From Heterodera schachtii (taxonomy: Eukaryota > Nematoda > Chromadorea > Rhabditida > Heteroderidae): DNA of 64,000 bases. Both the position numbers and the translations under genes were made by a program. Positions 23,549 to 34,071 of the stretch are shown here, piece after piece (position 1 is the first letter of the stretch; each line of letters starts with the position of its first letter). The stretch spans positions 1,236,211-1,300,210 of the forward strand of contig SIJG01000037.1 of the NCBI GenBank assembly GCA_023374025.1, read 5' to 3'. The notes under the pieces are model-generated. The model did not search any database and was not told the origin of the DNA. It saw only the letters and a list, made by a program, of their open reading frames with translations.

Positions 23549-26394
23549 ATGTCAGCCACCACCCATTCGTTGAGCAAGCAAGAAATTGCCAGGTTCAGCC
23601 GGCAATTGATGCTGAAAGGGATTGGCCCTTCAGGTGTTGTTACATATTTCTCGATTTTTTTTTTAAATTTTTTAAAACCCAAATTTAAGGACAAGAACGC
23701 ATTCGAGAAACAAATGGTTGGTTGTTAATAAGTGGGGACTTATTGAATTAAAAACTTTTAGTGCTAATTATTGGCGCCGGAGGATTAGGCTGTCCCGTTT
23801 CAATGTATTTAGTTGCGGCAGGTGGCATTAAAATGCCGTTTTTTATAGGTTTTTTTTTCTGATTTAGGCATTGGACGCCTTGGAATTGTTGACCATGATG
23901 TACTTACTTTAGATTTAGAGAATAAATCCTGACTTATTTATGTATGTTCAGGTCGTTTCCATTGACAATTTGCACCGGCAGACAATGCACGACCAAAAAC
24001 GGGTGGGCCAGTCCAAAGCCGATTCATTGAAAGAATCATTGTCCAGGTGGTCAAACAAAACACCCTAACATTGTCATTCATTTCCAAAATTGATTCTTAA
24101 TTGTTTTATGAATTTGGAATGGATTTTGTGGGACAAAGGCCTTGAATTTCCGGCAAAATTATACTATTTTACTTTTTTCCAAATAGGAAATAAAATTTTA
24201 GCTGCGTGACTAATTCAAAATCGAATTTTTTTAGAATTAACAATGAAGCGAATGTTGTGGCTTATAACGTGTTGCTGACCAGCAAAAATGTTCTTCAATT
24301 GTTTCGTGATTATGATATTGTTGCCGACTGTTCAGACAATGTCGCCACTCGGTAAGCAGAAAAAAATTCAGAAATTTAAATGAATGCATTTAGAAATTTT
24401 TAGTTGAGAGAGCGGGTCACGTTAATAATTATTTTTAAATGGAATTATGAAAACCGAAAGGTTACCCTTTTGATTTACAGAAAATTTTTATACAGCTAGG
24501 TAATAATGAATGTGTTATTGTTTTTGAAAAAAATTGACTCCCCAACCATAAATTTCGTTACCCCCCCCCCCCCTATAAAAATGACGTGTGTTTTTACAAT
24601 ATTGGTTTTCAATTACAGATATTTGATTAATGATGCTTGTGTGTTGAGTGGAAAACCGTTGGTTTATGGAAGTGCGCTTGGTTGGGAGGGCCAATTTACT
24701 GTCTACAACAATGGAACGGTTTGAAGCGGAGGAAGCACCAAAATGTTGAGGGAGGGGTGGAAGGCGGATTTAAAATATAGTTTCTGGCACTTATTTTTAA
24801 AAGATTTTCTTTAAAATTTTTTCTAAATTAAAGAAAAATATATAACTAAAAAAAAAAATTCTGGGTTTTTTTATGAGCCATTAATTAAGACAAATGAGGC
24901 GAAGCCCTCTGATTGTCCGTTTTTTTTTAATTGCATTCTTTTTAAGAATTGTCCTTGCTTCCGTTGCATTTTTCCCGATCCTCCAAGTCCTGAACATGTG
25001 ATGAGTTGCTCAGAGGCGGGTGTGCTTGGCCCCGTTGTTGGCGTTATTGGAAGTTTGCAGGCCTTAGAAATCATCAAAATTGCTGTCAGCGGAAAATGTT
25101 TTGAAAAATTTGATGATTTTTGACGACAAATTTTGTTTCCCATTTTAGCATCATTTGCCGGAAATTTGTGGATGTTTGACGGGTTTGAAGGCATATCAAA
25201 AAAAATTTCTTTGGTATTTTTTTTAATATTGTTTTTTTTTTTTAATTTTTGCACATTTATAGAGAGAGAAAATGTCGAATTGTGCGATTTGCAGTGAAAA
25301 TCCAAGGATTACAGAATTACAAGACTATCAGAAGTTCTGCAGATCGGATCCATCAGATAAGGTGAATTTCAATTATTTGTTTTAATGGTTACATGACACT
25401 GTGCCTCGAACATTTGAGTAAATAGCCCCAAATCGGGTTCACTTTTTTCTTCAACCCCGTATGGCCTAAAAACTCTAAATAAGTGATAAAAGGTGACCTT
25501 TTCTGATCATTTGATAGTCATTAAATTTTGGAAAAAACCATCAAATAACGAAAATTTTATTCTTAATGTAATAAACTAACAGACCATTTTTTCATCTACT
25601 TATGACTGGGTTTAAAAATCTGAATGCAATTTTTGGATATAGCGCAAATGTCTGCACATTGTTTTAATCTATTTATACGCTTAAAGGTTCGCTCATTATG
25701 TGTTCTTTCGGCTGAACAACGAGTGTCGCCAACGGAATATTTAAATTTGAGGAACAAAGTAGGCGGTCCCTTCATTCTGTTAGACGTTCGACCACCCACT
25801 GAATTTGAAATATGCCATTTGCCGGAAGCAAAAAGTTTATTATTATTCCAAATGAAAAATAAATAAATTTATCTTTTGCTTACAATTAACAGATTTCCCA
25901 TGGGAGGAATTGAGAAGAGCAAAAATGGAAATGATAATTGACAAGATAAACAACAGCATGGAACGCAAAAGTCCGACAATTAACGGTGCAGGAAACAATG
26001 GGAAAACAAAAGGTAAACCAAAAATTAAAAATAAAAACGACTAGAAAAATTATTATTTAAAAAACATATTTTTGAATCGCAGTGAATAAAATTTTTTGAT
26101 TGATTAGAAAATGTGTAACAACAACAAAAAGATGAAATTAACTGTTAAAGCCGAGGAAAAATAGAAAGTGGAATGTTTTAAAAAAAATGAATCCGTTTTA
26201 ACTAATTTTATAATATTTGCCCCTGTTCAGTCTTTGTTGTGTGCCATCATGGCAACGACTCGCAATTGGCTGCGTGTCATCTGCACAAACAGTTGTCAGA
26301 GGCCGGCATTGGCGACCGGTTCATGGTTCGTGACATTGTGGGCGGAATGGATGGATGGGCGTTGGAGGTGGACGCCGACTTCCCGCGCTATTGA
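23549..26394 (+). CDS. uba-4: UBA4/MOCS3: E1-like adenylyltransferase and sulfurtransferase
   Basis: It activates the ubiquitin-like carriers URM1 and MOCS2A by adenylation and then loads sulfur for tRNA wobble-uridine thiolation and molybdopterin synthesis in the cytosol. About eleven exons join in phase. They show the nucleotide motif [14 protein letters not shown], the conserved [19 protein letters not shown], two zinc CxxC pairs (CFRC and CAIC) and the E1 cysteine in [10 protein letters not shown]. The C-terminal rhodanese domain runs from about 25687, with [12 protein letters not shown] and the active-site cysteine in [10 protein letters not shown], ending [13 protein letters not shown] at TGA 26394. 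All key cysteines are present, so the enzyme looks functional. The ATG at 23549 gives a short N-terminus, normal for nematode members. Confidence 0.9.
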
Positions 26395-26761
26395 TGCAGC
26401 CGATGGTTTAGCTGTTGGAATGTGAGTGGACACCGATTAATTGCCTTCTTTTAATTAAGAAACAAATCTGCCACAATTGGAAAGAATTCAGAATTCCATG
26501 GGAACCCCATTTTTATGTTATTTGATAACACATTTTACAATTTTTTGCTTACGTGTTAAATTTTTTTTTCATTAAATTTAACACACATATTATTGTTAAA
26601 TAATGGCCAAGAACTATGTGTAATTCGGCATGGAGCAGGACAAAACGTCGCGGGAGAAAAAAAATATAAAGCCTTGCCTAATCTAAAAAAAAATTTTCTT
26701 TAGAAAGAAATTTTGCCATTTTTCATACAATTAGAGGCCTACAAAATTGTAATGGATTTTA
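26395..26761. other. Convergent intergenic region
   Basis: The 3' flanks of two converging genes, UBA4 (plus) and the nucleotide-sugar transporter (minus). It is AT-rich with no gene; polyadenylation signals for both strands are expected here but none stands out. Confidence 0.5.
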
Positions 26762-29700
26762 CCGATTAATTTTTTTCCGGCGACGTTTTGGGGTCCACAG
26801 ATTCTGAGACAACATTACGTTAAACGGAGGCACGCATTTGCCTGCTAAATGACTTAATCCCCCTGACTCACTTAGAAAAGTATTGTCAGCCGGAGCTTCT
26901 CGTCCAATTCGTTTGATGTCGTCCAATTTCAGTTCAACAATTCTGTTGCTTCCATTATTAGTTTCGTCATCATCATCGTCGTCATCCGTGGAAAATTGTT
27001 GTTCCTCCAATGCCATCAATGTCGTCGTCCTGCGGGTGATGCGCTGGCACTTCGGGTGTGGCCGGTTTCACTCTTGGCGGCGGGTTCAACGTGTACAGGA
27101 ACACGGAGGCAATCACAAGCGAAACACCGACCAGTAGCAGCACAGAAAATTGGGAGTCACCGATGACAATGGACAGCAGGGCGGTGCCGCCAAGGGCAAC
27201 ACTTTGGCAATAGCTCTTTTTGATGTTATCAGCGTACCTACAAATGTTGAACATAAGGAAAGTCGGGACAAATTGTTCGGAGCAAGGACTTTTCCCAAGC
27301 GAATTTTTTTTTTAAAATTCCATTTAGAAATTTTGTAAGAAAAAATCTTGGTAAATTTTTCCATAAGAAAATATAAAAATTTTAGAAATTCAGCGATTTT
27401 TATAAATTTTGTGATGAATTACTGTTTTTCTCAAAAATTTTCTTAATATTTTTATGGTATGATTTTCTAAAATTCTAGAGTTGAAATATTGAAGTGGGAG
27501 ATACTTTTCCGTTTTATGACTAATTTTCCGAACCAACAAATGAAAGAGCGAATGGAAAACTGGAAGAATTAAAAAATTACTTCATCACAACCGCAACTAA
27601 AATGCCAGAAGCGGCGGCACTGAACAAAACAATCCAAAGGATCCAATTCCATCCGGCAAAGAATCCATCTTAAAACCGTAAACACAAAATGTTTTAGGTT
27701 GTAAGCCAATTTATTAAAAAAAAGCGAAAAACAACAAAAAAAAAAAACTTTTCTGAATGCTTTTCGAATCGTTGGCCACTGTCATAAAAGCAAATGGAAG
27801 CGTAATCACTGACAGACGAATGTTCTGTGTCCAAATATCACATGAACTTTGCTTGAGAACGCCCTCCAAATAAACGCCTTCAAAATTATTTTTGTAGAAA
27901 ATTATTTTAATAATTATGGAATGAAATAGACCTGCAAATGCCGAAGTCCAACACATCATGATGATGGTCAAAAGGCCAAGCAATTGTTCATCGTGAACCT
28001 TTTGTCCAGCAGACGATGCTCCTCCAGCATTTCTTTAAAAATATTTTATTGCGTTAATTTACCAAAGTGAATTTTTTATTAAAAAAATTAGCTCTAAAAC
28101 AATTAATCTTAAATTCTTGGTATCTTCGACAGTCTTTACAAATAGCGTTATCTCTATAAAGAAAAGTTAATCAAAATTCACTATTTTAATGCTTTTTTTG
28201 AGGATTGCCCAATCGTGTTTGAGCATCCGTTTTTCAAAATGCATAATTTGTGGCTCAAATAACTAACCCCACACCACATTTTCATGTAAATGGAGTACAA
28301 TTTTTTTCTGTTTTAATCCTAACTATTCGCTTCTTTTTCCCCGTTTCACTCACACTTTGCCTGAAGTTGTAGAAGAGGCAAACTGAACAAGGCAAACACC
28401 GAAAAGGGAAATGCAAAGTGCGCCCCATTGAGTGCGGGAAAAAACGCGACGGAGGAGCACAATTGAGAGGAGAGCAGTGGTCAAAATTCGCAAGTTGATA
28501 AGTGATCTTGACAAAAAATAAAAATAAACAAATTAAAAATGGAGGAATTTCTGATAAAAAAAAAAGAAATGTAAAATTACGCTGAAAAGCGTTGCTTCAA
28601 CCCGTTTCAATGCAAAGAAATACAAATTGTTTTGCACAACATAAATCAGCGCAGGCACACACACTTTCAACGTTTCCCGTTTGTTTTTGAAGAAGGCGGC
28701 GGAAATTTCGACACAAAATCTGAAAAAAATTAAGTAGCCAATAAAAAAAAAATAAACTAAGGAACGTCAGAAAAAGTAAACTAATAGTGGTAAATTTGGA
28801 CATACATAAAACCGGAAAAAGTTAAAAAGACAATAAAAAAATTCTAGGGAATATCTAAAAATAGCAAAAAAAAAAAAAAAAAAAACAATAAATTATCAGA
28901 GGGCCTTTACTGCAACACTTACTTTGTGAATGATCCGTATGAAAACGTTAAATACAGACAGCTCAAGGCAAGTTTGGCCACTGATGAAACAACACAATTT
29001 GTATAGGGGGTTGTAATTTTCAAAAAAAAAAAAAAAAACTTACATTCTGTGTTCAGAACAACAGTTGAACTTAGGAAGGACGGTTGGCCTTTGTCTCGGG
29101 ATATTTTGTGTGCTTGTCGAACCATAATTGGGTCTTAAAATAATGGGGAAAATTGGAGGAGCATCGCTTTTTTAAAAAGTCAGTTCAAAATATAAATACA
29201 AAAAAGAATCACGAACACACTGTTTGCTGCAATGTCAAAAAGACCAGAGGACACATTCTGCACAGTTTTTTGCATTGCGGCACTCATTGTTGTCTTAAAC
29301 AATATTTATTCGTTAATTATGTTTGAATTGAGCCACAAAACGGTAGAGCCCGAAACCGGGGAATTTCGGTATTGACTGTGAGTCGGGATTTTTTGCACTA
29401 ACTCAAAATCTTGAAGGGAAAAAGTGAAAAATAAGGTATTTCAAAAATAGGCAAAATTTCCATTCCTGGCCTTTCAATTCAAAACAGGGATTTTCGTTAA
29501 TCTGTTTAAAAATTATAGGTTTTTTTATATTTGGCAAGCTCTATTGAAAATAAGGGAGATTTTTTGAAAAATTTTCAAGATTTCCATTGGAATTTTTTCC
29601 GCCTCACCTTCGCTTGGATTGGTTCCGCTGATCGGTTGTCATCCGCTAATTTCCGTGTGTTATTTGCCTTCTCGGAAGAAGCAGCTTTCGCCGACACCGG

Positions 29701-29772
29701 CGAGTACATTCTGCCATTCATCATTCTACCACCTCCTTTCCCGTTGGACGTTTCCCCTTCCAATAGACCCAT
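26762..29772 (-). CDS. SLC35A-type nucleotide-sugar transporter (possible frameshift)
   Basis: A multi-spanning Golgi/ER membrane antiporter that imports nucleotide sugars for glycosylation. Motifs in order: a cytosolic N-terminus from ATG 29772, PSFLSSTVVLNTE, VVQNNLYFFALKRVEATLFS, LRILTTALLSIVLLRRVFSR, SAFAGVYLEGVLKQSS, a membrane helix (GFFAGWNWILWIVLF) and KYADNIKKSYCQSVALGGTA. This set is typical of SLC35A1-A3. Two oddities: around 28491 the frame giving ITYQL and the frame giving RILTT differ by one base, and the last exon can be read with two C-termini (see findings). The listed end uses the spliced tail ending ...SVDPKTSPEKN, supported by a GTGAGT donor and CTCAG acceptor. The first intron contains the repeat at 29341-29590. 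The transported sugar cannot be told. Confidence 0.8.
29341..29590. repeat. Dispersed AGAGCCCG element in intron 1 of the transporter gene
   Basis: It begins TAGAGCCCGAAACCGGGGAA, TTTCGGTATTGA and ends near GCAAGCTC, AATAAGGGAGATTTTTTG. The same words in the same order occur at 38866-39245 inside a Wnt intron, which marks both as copies of one degenerate element. Confidence 0.6.
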
Positions 29773-30456
29773 CAATTTCTGCCGACGACCTAATTAAACA
29801 AAATGTATTTATAATTCAATCATTTGAATTCCAATAAATATTAGTCCATTTGATAAAAAGAGTTGAAATGCTAATAAATGCTTTTTATTTGGTCAACTGT
29901 GCACCAATGAATGATTTCGTCGTTTGCCAAATCGAAAAAAAAATTCCGAAAATGTTTGTTGAAAGCAGCATGTCAAAAAGCAGCACAAAATGAATGATTG
30001 AATGATGAATCACTTTAAAAGTATGCAATGGAAGGAAAGAATGCGCCGACATTTATTTAATGCACGTGGAAGGACTGTGTCAAAAAACATGGTTTTCCTA
30101 AACTTCGGGACTCCGAAGCAATTAAAAATGTACAAAACAAAACATCAATTAATGACACCCAAAATAATGAATATTTATGAATGAGGATACTCGAAAATTT
30201 AACAAAAAGTATATATATGGTAATAGTTTAATTTGTAGATTCGCTCTGGAAATTTGAATGTTTTAGTTTTTGACTTTATTCGAATTCGTGCCAAGGACCA
30301 AGGGATGACCAAAATAAATGTCACAATTGAGCTTAGTGACTCCCAAAAACACTGATTTTCACGACTCAAAAATGAGGAGGGAAGAATAAATTAAATTATT
30401 ATCAATATGTGAATATTTATTTAAAAAAAAACTGGAAGTGCTCAAATGTTTTGTCT
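29773..30456. other. Intergenic region with a degenerate inverted-repeat-family fragment
   Basis: A gap between two minus-strand genes. Near 30260-30350 there is a weak match to the core of the elements at 31264 and 34578 (TTCGAATTCGTGC ... GTGACTCCCAAAA). No gene is seen. The gap is wider than a typical nematode operon spacer. Confidence 0.4.
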
Positions 30457-31981
30457 TTATGCCTTTGAACTATTTGAAGTGCTTTGTTCATTCCGAGTGC
30501 CATTGCCATTAGTCGGATTTTCGTCAGTTGCTAAAAGAACTTTTTGCGCACAGAGACGAGTGTCTGACACAGCGACCAATTCCAACCTCTGATGGCCTGA
30601 AACAAAGAAATTCAAATGCACAGAAAGCGCAAAGGGAAGAACAGATTTTTTATGTTTGTTCGTGAAATTTTTTTTTTTTTTGAAAAAAATTTTTTTTTTT
30701 TTTTTTTTATCTTTCGACGTAGTGAAAATGATTGTATTTGAAAAAGCATATGATTTTTTTCAGCTTTAAATTCGTGAATAGGTAAAAAAAAATAGGCTAC
30801 ATCAATACGGGTTATTCACGGTTGATTATTAACCGGGGCTACCGGCATTCAGTTAGAGTGGTTTTGGACCCTCGGCTTTTGATTTTTGGCCAACCCCTTG
30901 GTTTTCGATTTCGTTTCGATTAAACAACCATGAAAAACCTACCCAACACTTTATTATTTAAAATTGTTTATTTTAGCTGACAATGAGATTGAAAAAAAAA
31001 AAATTCAACCTCGGTTTAAAAAAATTTTAATACCTTCATGATGATGGTAATCCGACATTGAAGAAGGACATAAAAGCATATCAGTGCCTAACGTTTGTGA
31101 CCACTGTCCAGAATACAAATGAGATCCAATCTTAAGAGAAAAGACTAATAATATCAATTCCTGTTTTTAATTTAAAGTTAAGAAAACACATTCTCGGAAT
31201 TTCTGATCATGAATCTGGCATCGGCTCAACAAATTGCGAGCTCCAGACAAAAATTCGAACAACATTTCGGTAATAATACCGGTGGTAGGACCCGTTTTTT
31301 GAAAAAATATTTAACTTTTTAGAAGTCCTGAAAGTACATTTCTAAGGGTTTTCGGGGTCGCTGCACACGGATCTGACATTCATTTTGACCAATTTAGAAC
31401 CCGGACCTAAATTCGAAAAAAGTCGAAAACCTAAAATTTTCAAAATTCCCAATTTTGTTCCTAAATGATTAAAACATGCAAAATTTAGTCCAAAACTATT
31501 CTAACAATTAGAATGAGTCATGCTATGCAGGATCTGAAATTGGGAATTTTGAAAATTTTAGATTTTCGACTTGTTCGAATTTGAATCCGGGTTTCTAAAT
31601 TGGTCAAAATGAATGTCAGATTCGTGTTCAGCGACCCCGAAAACACTTAGAACGTACTTTCAGTGACTTCTAAAAAGTTAAAATTTATTTCAAAAAAGGG
31701 GTCCTACCATCGGTAGTATTACCAAAATTTCATTAAGTCAGTATCACAAAATCCTTTTATTTTGTTCGAACTCGGTTCGGAATATCTGTCGAAAAGGAGT
31801 CAAAATTCAGAGACACCTGAACCATGGGCGTTTCTGTGTCACATTCGCGCACTCGGATTGCACCAGAACTGACTGCTCTTCGCACCGCGTCAAAGTCAAG
31901 GACGCCATCCAGTTGAAGAACAGCGACCATTTCCTCAAACTCTTGATGCTCTTCCATCGCTGTTGACGCAGAATTTGACAT
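30457..31981 (-). CDS. TFIIIC subunit 6 (GTF3C6-like)
   Basis: A small subunit of the RNA polymerase III factor TFIIIC, which binds internal promoters of tRNA and 5S genes. Three exons are supported: 31981 to about 31768 (MSNSASTAMEEHQEFEEMV, AVLQLDGVLDFD, then RECDTETPMVQVSLNFDSF), about 31040-31138 (IGSHLYSGQWSQTLGTDMLL) and a last exon from about 30600 (QRLELVAVSDTRLCAQKVLL) to TAA 30457. The series 'LDGV..D', 'DTE.P..Q', 'G.....LGT' and 'L.....TRL..QKVLL' fits the TFIIIC subunit 6 domain. The first two exons join in phase 0. The first intron holds a complete inverted-repeat element. FBXO7 lies 344 bp upstream on the same strand, so co-transcription is possible. Confidence 0.7.
31264..31728. 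mobile_element. 465-bp miniature inverted-repeat element inside the GTF3C6 intron
   Basis: The two halves are inverted copies over about 220 bases each. The left end reads GGTAATAATACCGGTGGTAG and the complement of the right end GGTAATACTACCGATGGTAG. Both arms contain the family core, GGGGTCGCTG next to 'gtcagattcgtg' or its variant, and TTCGAATTTG. There is no coding capacity. It shares its core with elements at 34578 and at the right edge of the window. Confidence 0.85.
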
Positions 31982-32324
31982 AAAAGCGAATACTAGAATT
32001 TAAAATTTTTTGATTTCTTGGACAATTTCTAAAACCAATTTATTTTTAAGGTATTTTTGAAAACAAAAGAATAATTTTAACCCGCCAAATCAGCAATTTT
32101 TGTAAATAATAAGCCAAATAAAGTAAAGCATGTAAAATTAACATTTTTACAAAATGATATCATCCAATATTTGCGATTTATTTTTATTGAAACAAATAGT
32201 ATGATTGGGCGCATATGCCAATGTATGTGTTAAATGAATGAATACCCGTTAATCACATTACATATTATACAATGGGAACAATTGCATAGCAACAAGCAAA
32301 TAGACTTTCTTTCGTCCAAACTTC

Positions 32325-34071
32325 TTAAAGATAAGGACCAAAAAATCCTCCGCCACCGCCACCAGAAGATCCTGGACCATCGTATCCGTGGTTGCGGTCG
32401 TCCGGTCTTCCCATTCCATATGGGTCATAATTCGAGTTCCCAGGCTGATCAGGAGATGGATCATACAGTCCACCATCATAACCGCCGCCCATATATCCGC
32501 CGGATCCAGTCGGTGCTGCAGGTCCATAGGGCCAGTCGATGTACGGGTTCGTAGGCTGGTGCGGAAGAGGGTCAATATACGGTCTGCCAATGTCGGGGTG
32601 AGTAGGTGGCGGTCGAGCGGGCGCATTCGGGTGCGAAGGTCGAGGCCGTGCCGGTGGTGCATACGGCGCAGCGGGCAGTATCGGATGCAGTCGAAGCGGG
32701 TCATTGTCCGGCTCAGGCGGTTTAAATGAACGCGGATCATAATCACTCATGTCGGGATAGTCCGGTTGTGTAGGACGCGGAGGGTCGTATGGTGAAAGTG
32801 GGTCAGTAGGTGAAGACTTAGGCCTACAAAACAAAAAATTTGTGCAATTTCGGGTCCATGAAATCCCTAAATTATCAATCAATTGTCTTACTCGTCAGGA
32901 ACATCACGGTTTTGGCTCTCGAAGAGGAATCGCCATAAGCATACGTGCAGCATTCGCTTGCCATCTCATTTTTTCACCAAAACGCTCACGATATGGAATT
33001 TGTCGGTCATCTTGAACTAAAATGGAAACAAAAACAATGCATATTTCTTTGTTGAACCCTACTAAAATTCGAAAAAAAAAAATTTTTTTTTTTTGTCATT
33101 CAAAAACTCATAAAACAACAAAAAAATATATACCCTTGCCATAAAGTCGTTCATAATGCACTTTCCAAAAAGCATTGTCCACTGAGTCGGAGAGCAGAAT
33201 ATTTTTCAAGGAGACGCTGACTGATTCCATTCGTCCAACATCCTTTGGTCGCAGTGATGCAAGCACTTTTTGATGGATCACTTCATTTGCGAAAATCTTG
33301 CAGAAGAAATTCACGGCTGAAAATTGATTTGTAAATTCTGAGAACCCAAACATTCGGAATTCCGAAGCCCAAACTTTTTGAGAAAACCGAGGTTCAAAAA
33401 TTTTAGAATCGGAATCCAATGTTCCAAATTTTTTGGAAACCGGATTTCCAAGGCCCCAAAAATTTTTGAAAATCGGAGTTCCATGCAATCACTACCATAT
33501 ATGTATGTATTGTGTATCTACATCAAACTTACAATTTTGAAGACGATTGATTGGACGATAGAGGAACTGGCTGACTTTGTGTTTAAATTCTTCGATTGCC
33601 ATGTTCATTGGTTCCCGGCGACGATCATACACAACCAAAGAAATTTGAGGAAACACTTCATAACTCTGATGGTTCCACCAAATTCGAGGCGCAATCACAA
33701 TTGTGGTACGGTCTTTCTGCTGCTCATCTTCATGCTGTTGTTCCTGATTGGGCTGTGCGCTTTGGAGATGCGTCTCTGTCAAAAAAAGTTCCAAGAAGTT
33801 GTCCGGGCCATTTCCAGTTTCATTTCGCAAGTGAAACGACAAAAGATGAATGGTTTGTTCTCCCAAAATTTGTGGCTGATAATTCGGCAAATGATACAAT
33901 GTGCCATCCGCCTGGTCAGAGTAATGAGAAAGGCTCTAAAAAAACGAAATTGCTAATATTTAATATGAACAAACACTTTTTTACTATCTTAACCTTAATA
34001 CGATAACTGTTGCAAAGCGGTGTTCCAAGAACAATGTGGTTGACTAAGTCGATGTAATTTTTTACCGTCAT
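32325..34071 (-). CDS. FBXO7-like F-box protein with PI31-type FP and proline-rich C-terminal domains
   Basis: FBXO7 is the substrate-recognition part of an SCF ubiquitin ligase and binds the proteasome regulator PI31 through its FP domain. Five exons join in phase: ATG 34071 (MTVKNYIDLVNHIVLGTPLC); a long exon (about 33535-33935) with the FP-like region (PQILGEQTIHLLSFHLRN ... FPQISLVVYDRRREPMN); an F-box exon (about 33135-33310, LASLRPKDVGRMESVS and FWKVHYERLYG); a linker (about 32927-33015, YRERFGEKMRWQANAARML); and a Pro/Gly tail (about 32325-32822) with NDPLRLHPI, as in PI31/FBXO7, ending GGGGGGFFGPYL. No ubiquitin-like N-terminal domain is seen, unlike the vertebrate protein. The tail alone would suggest PI31, but the F-box argues for FBXO7. 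Confidence 0.78.

Noticed and set aside
32234..32746. Several long overlapping frames on both strands in the Pro-rich exon
   Set aside because: Only the minus frame with NDPLRLHPI and the Gly-rich end joins in phase with the F-box exons; the others are shadows.
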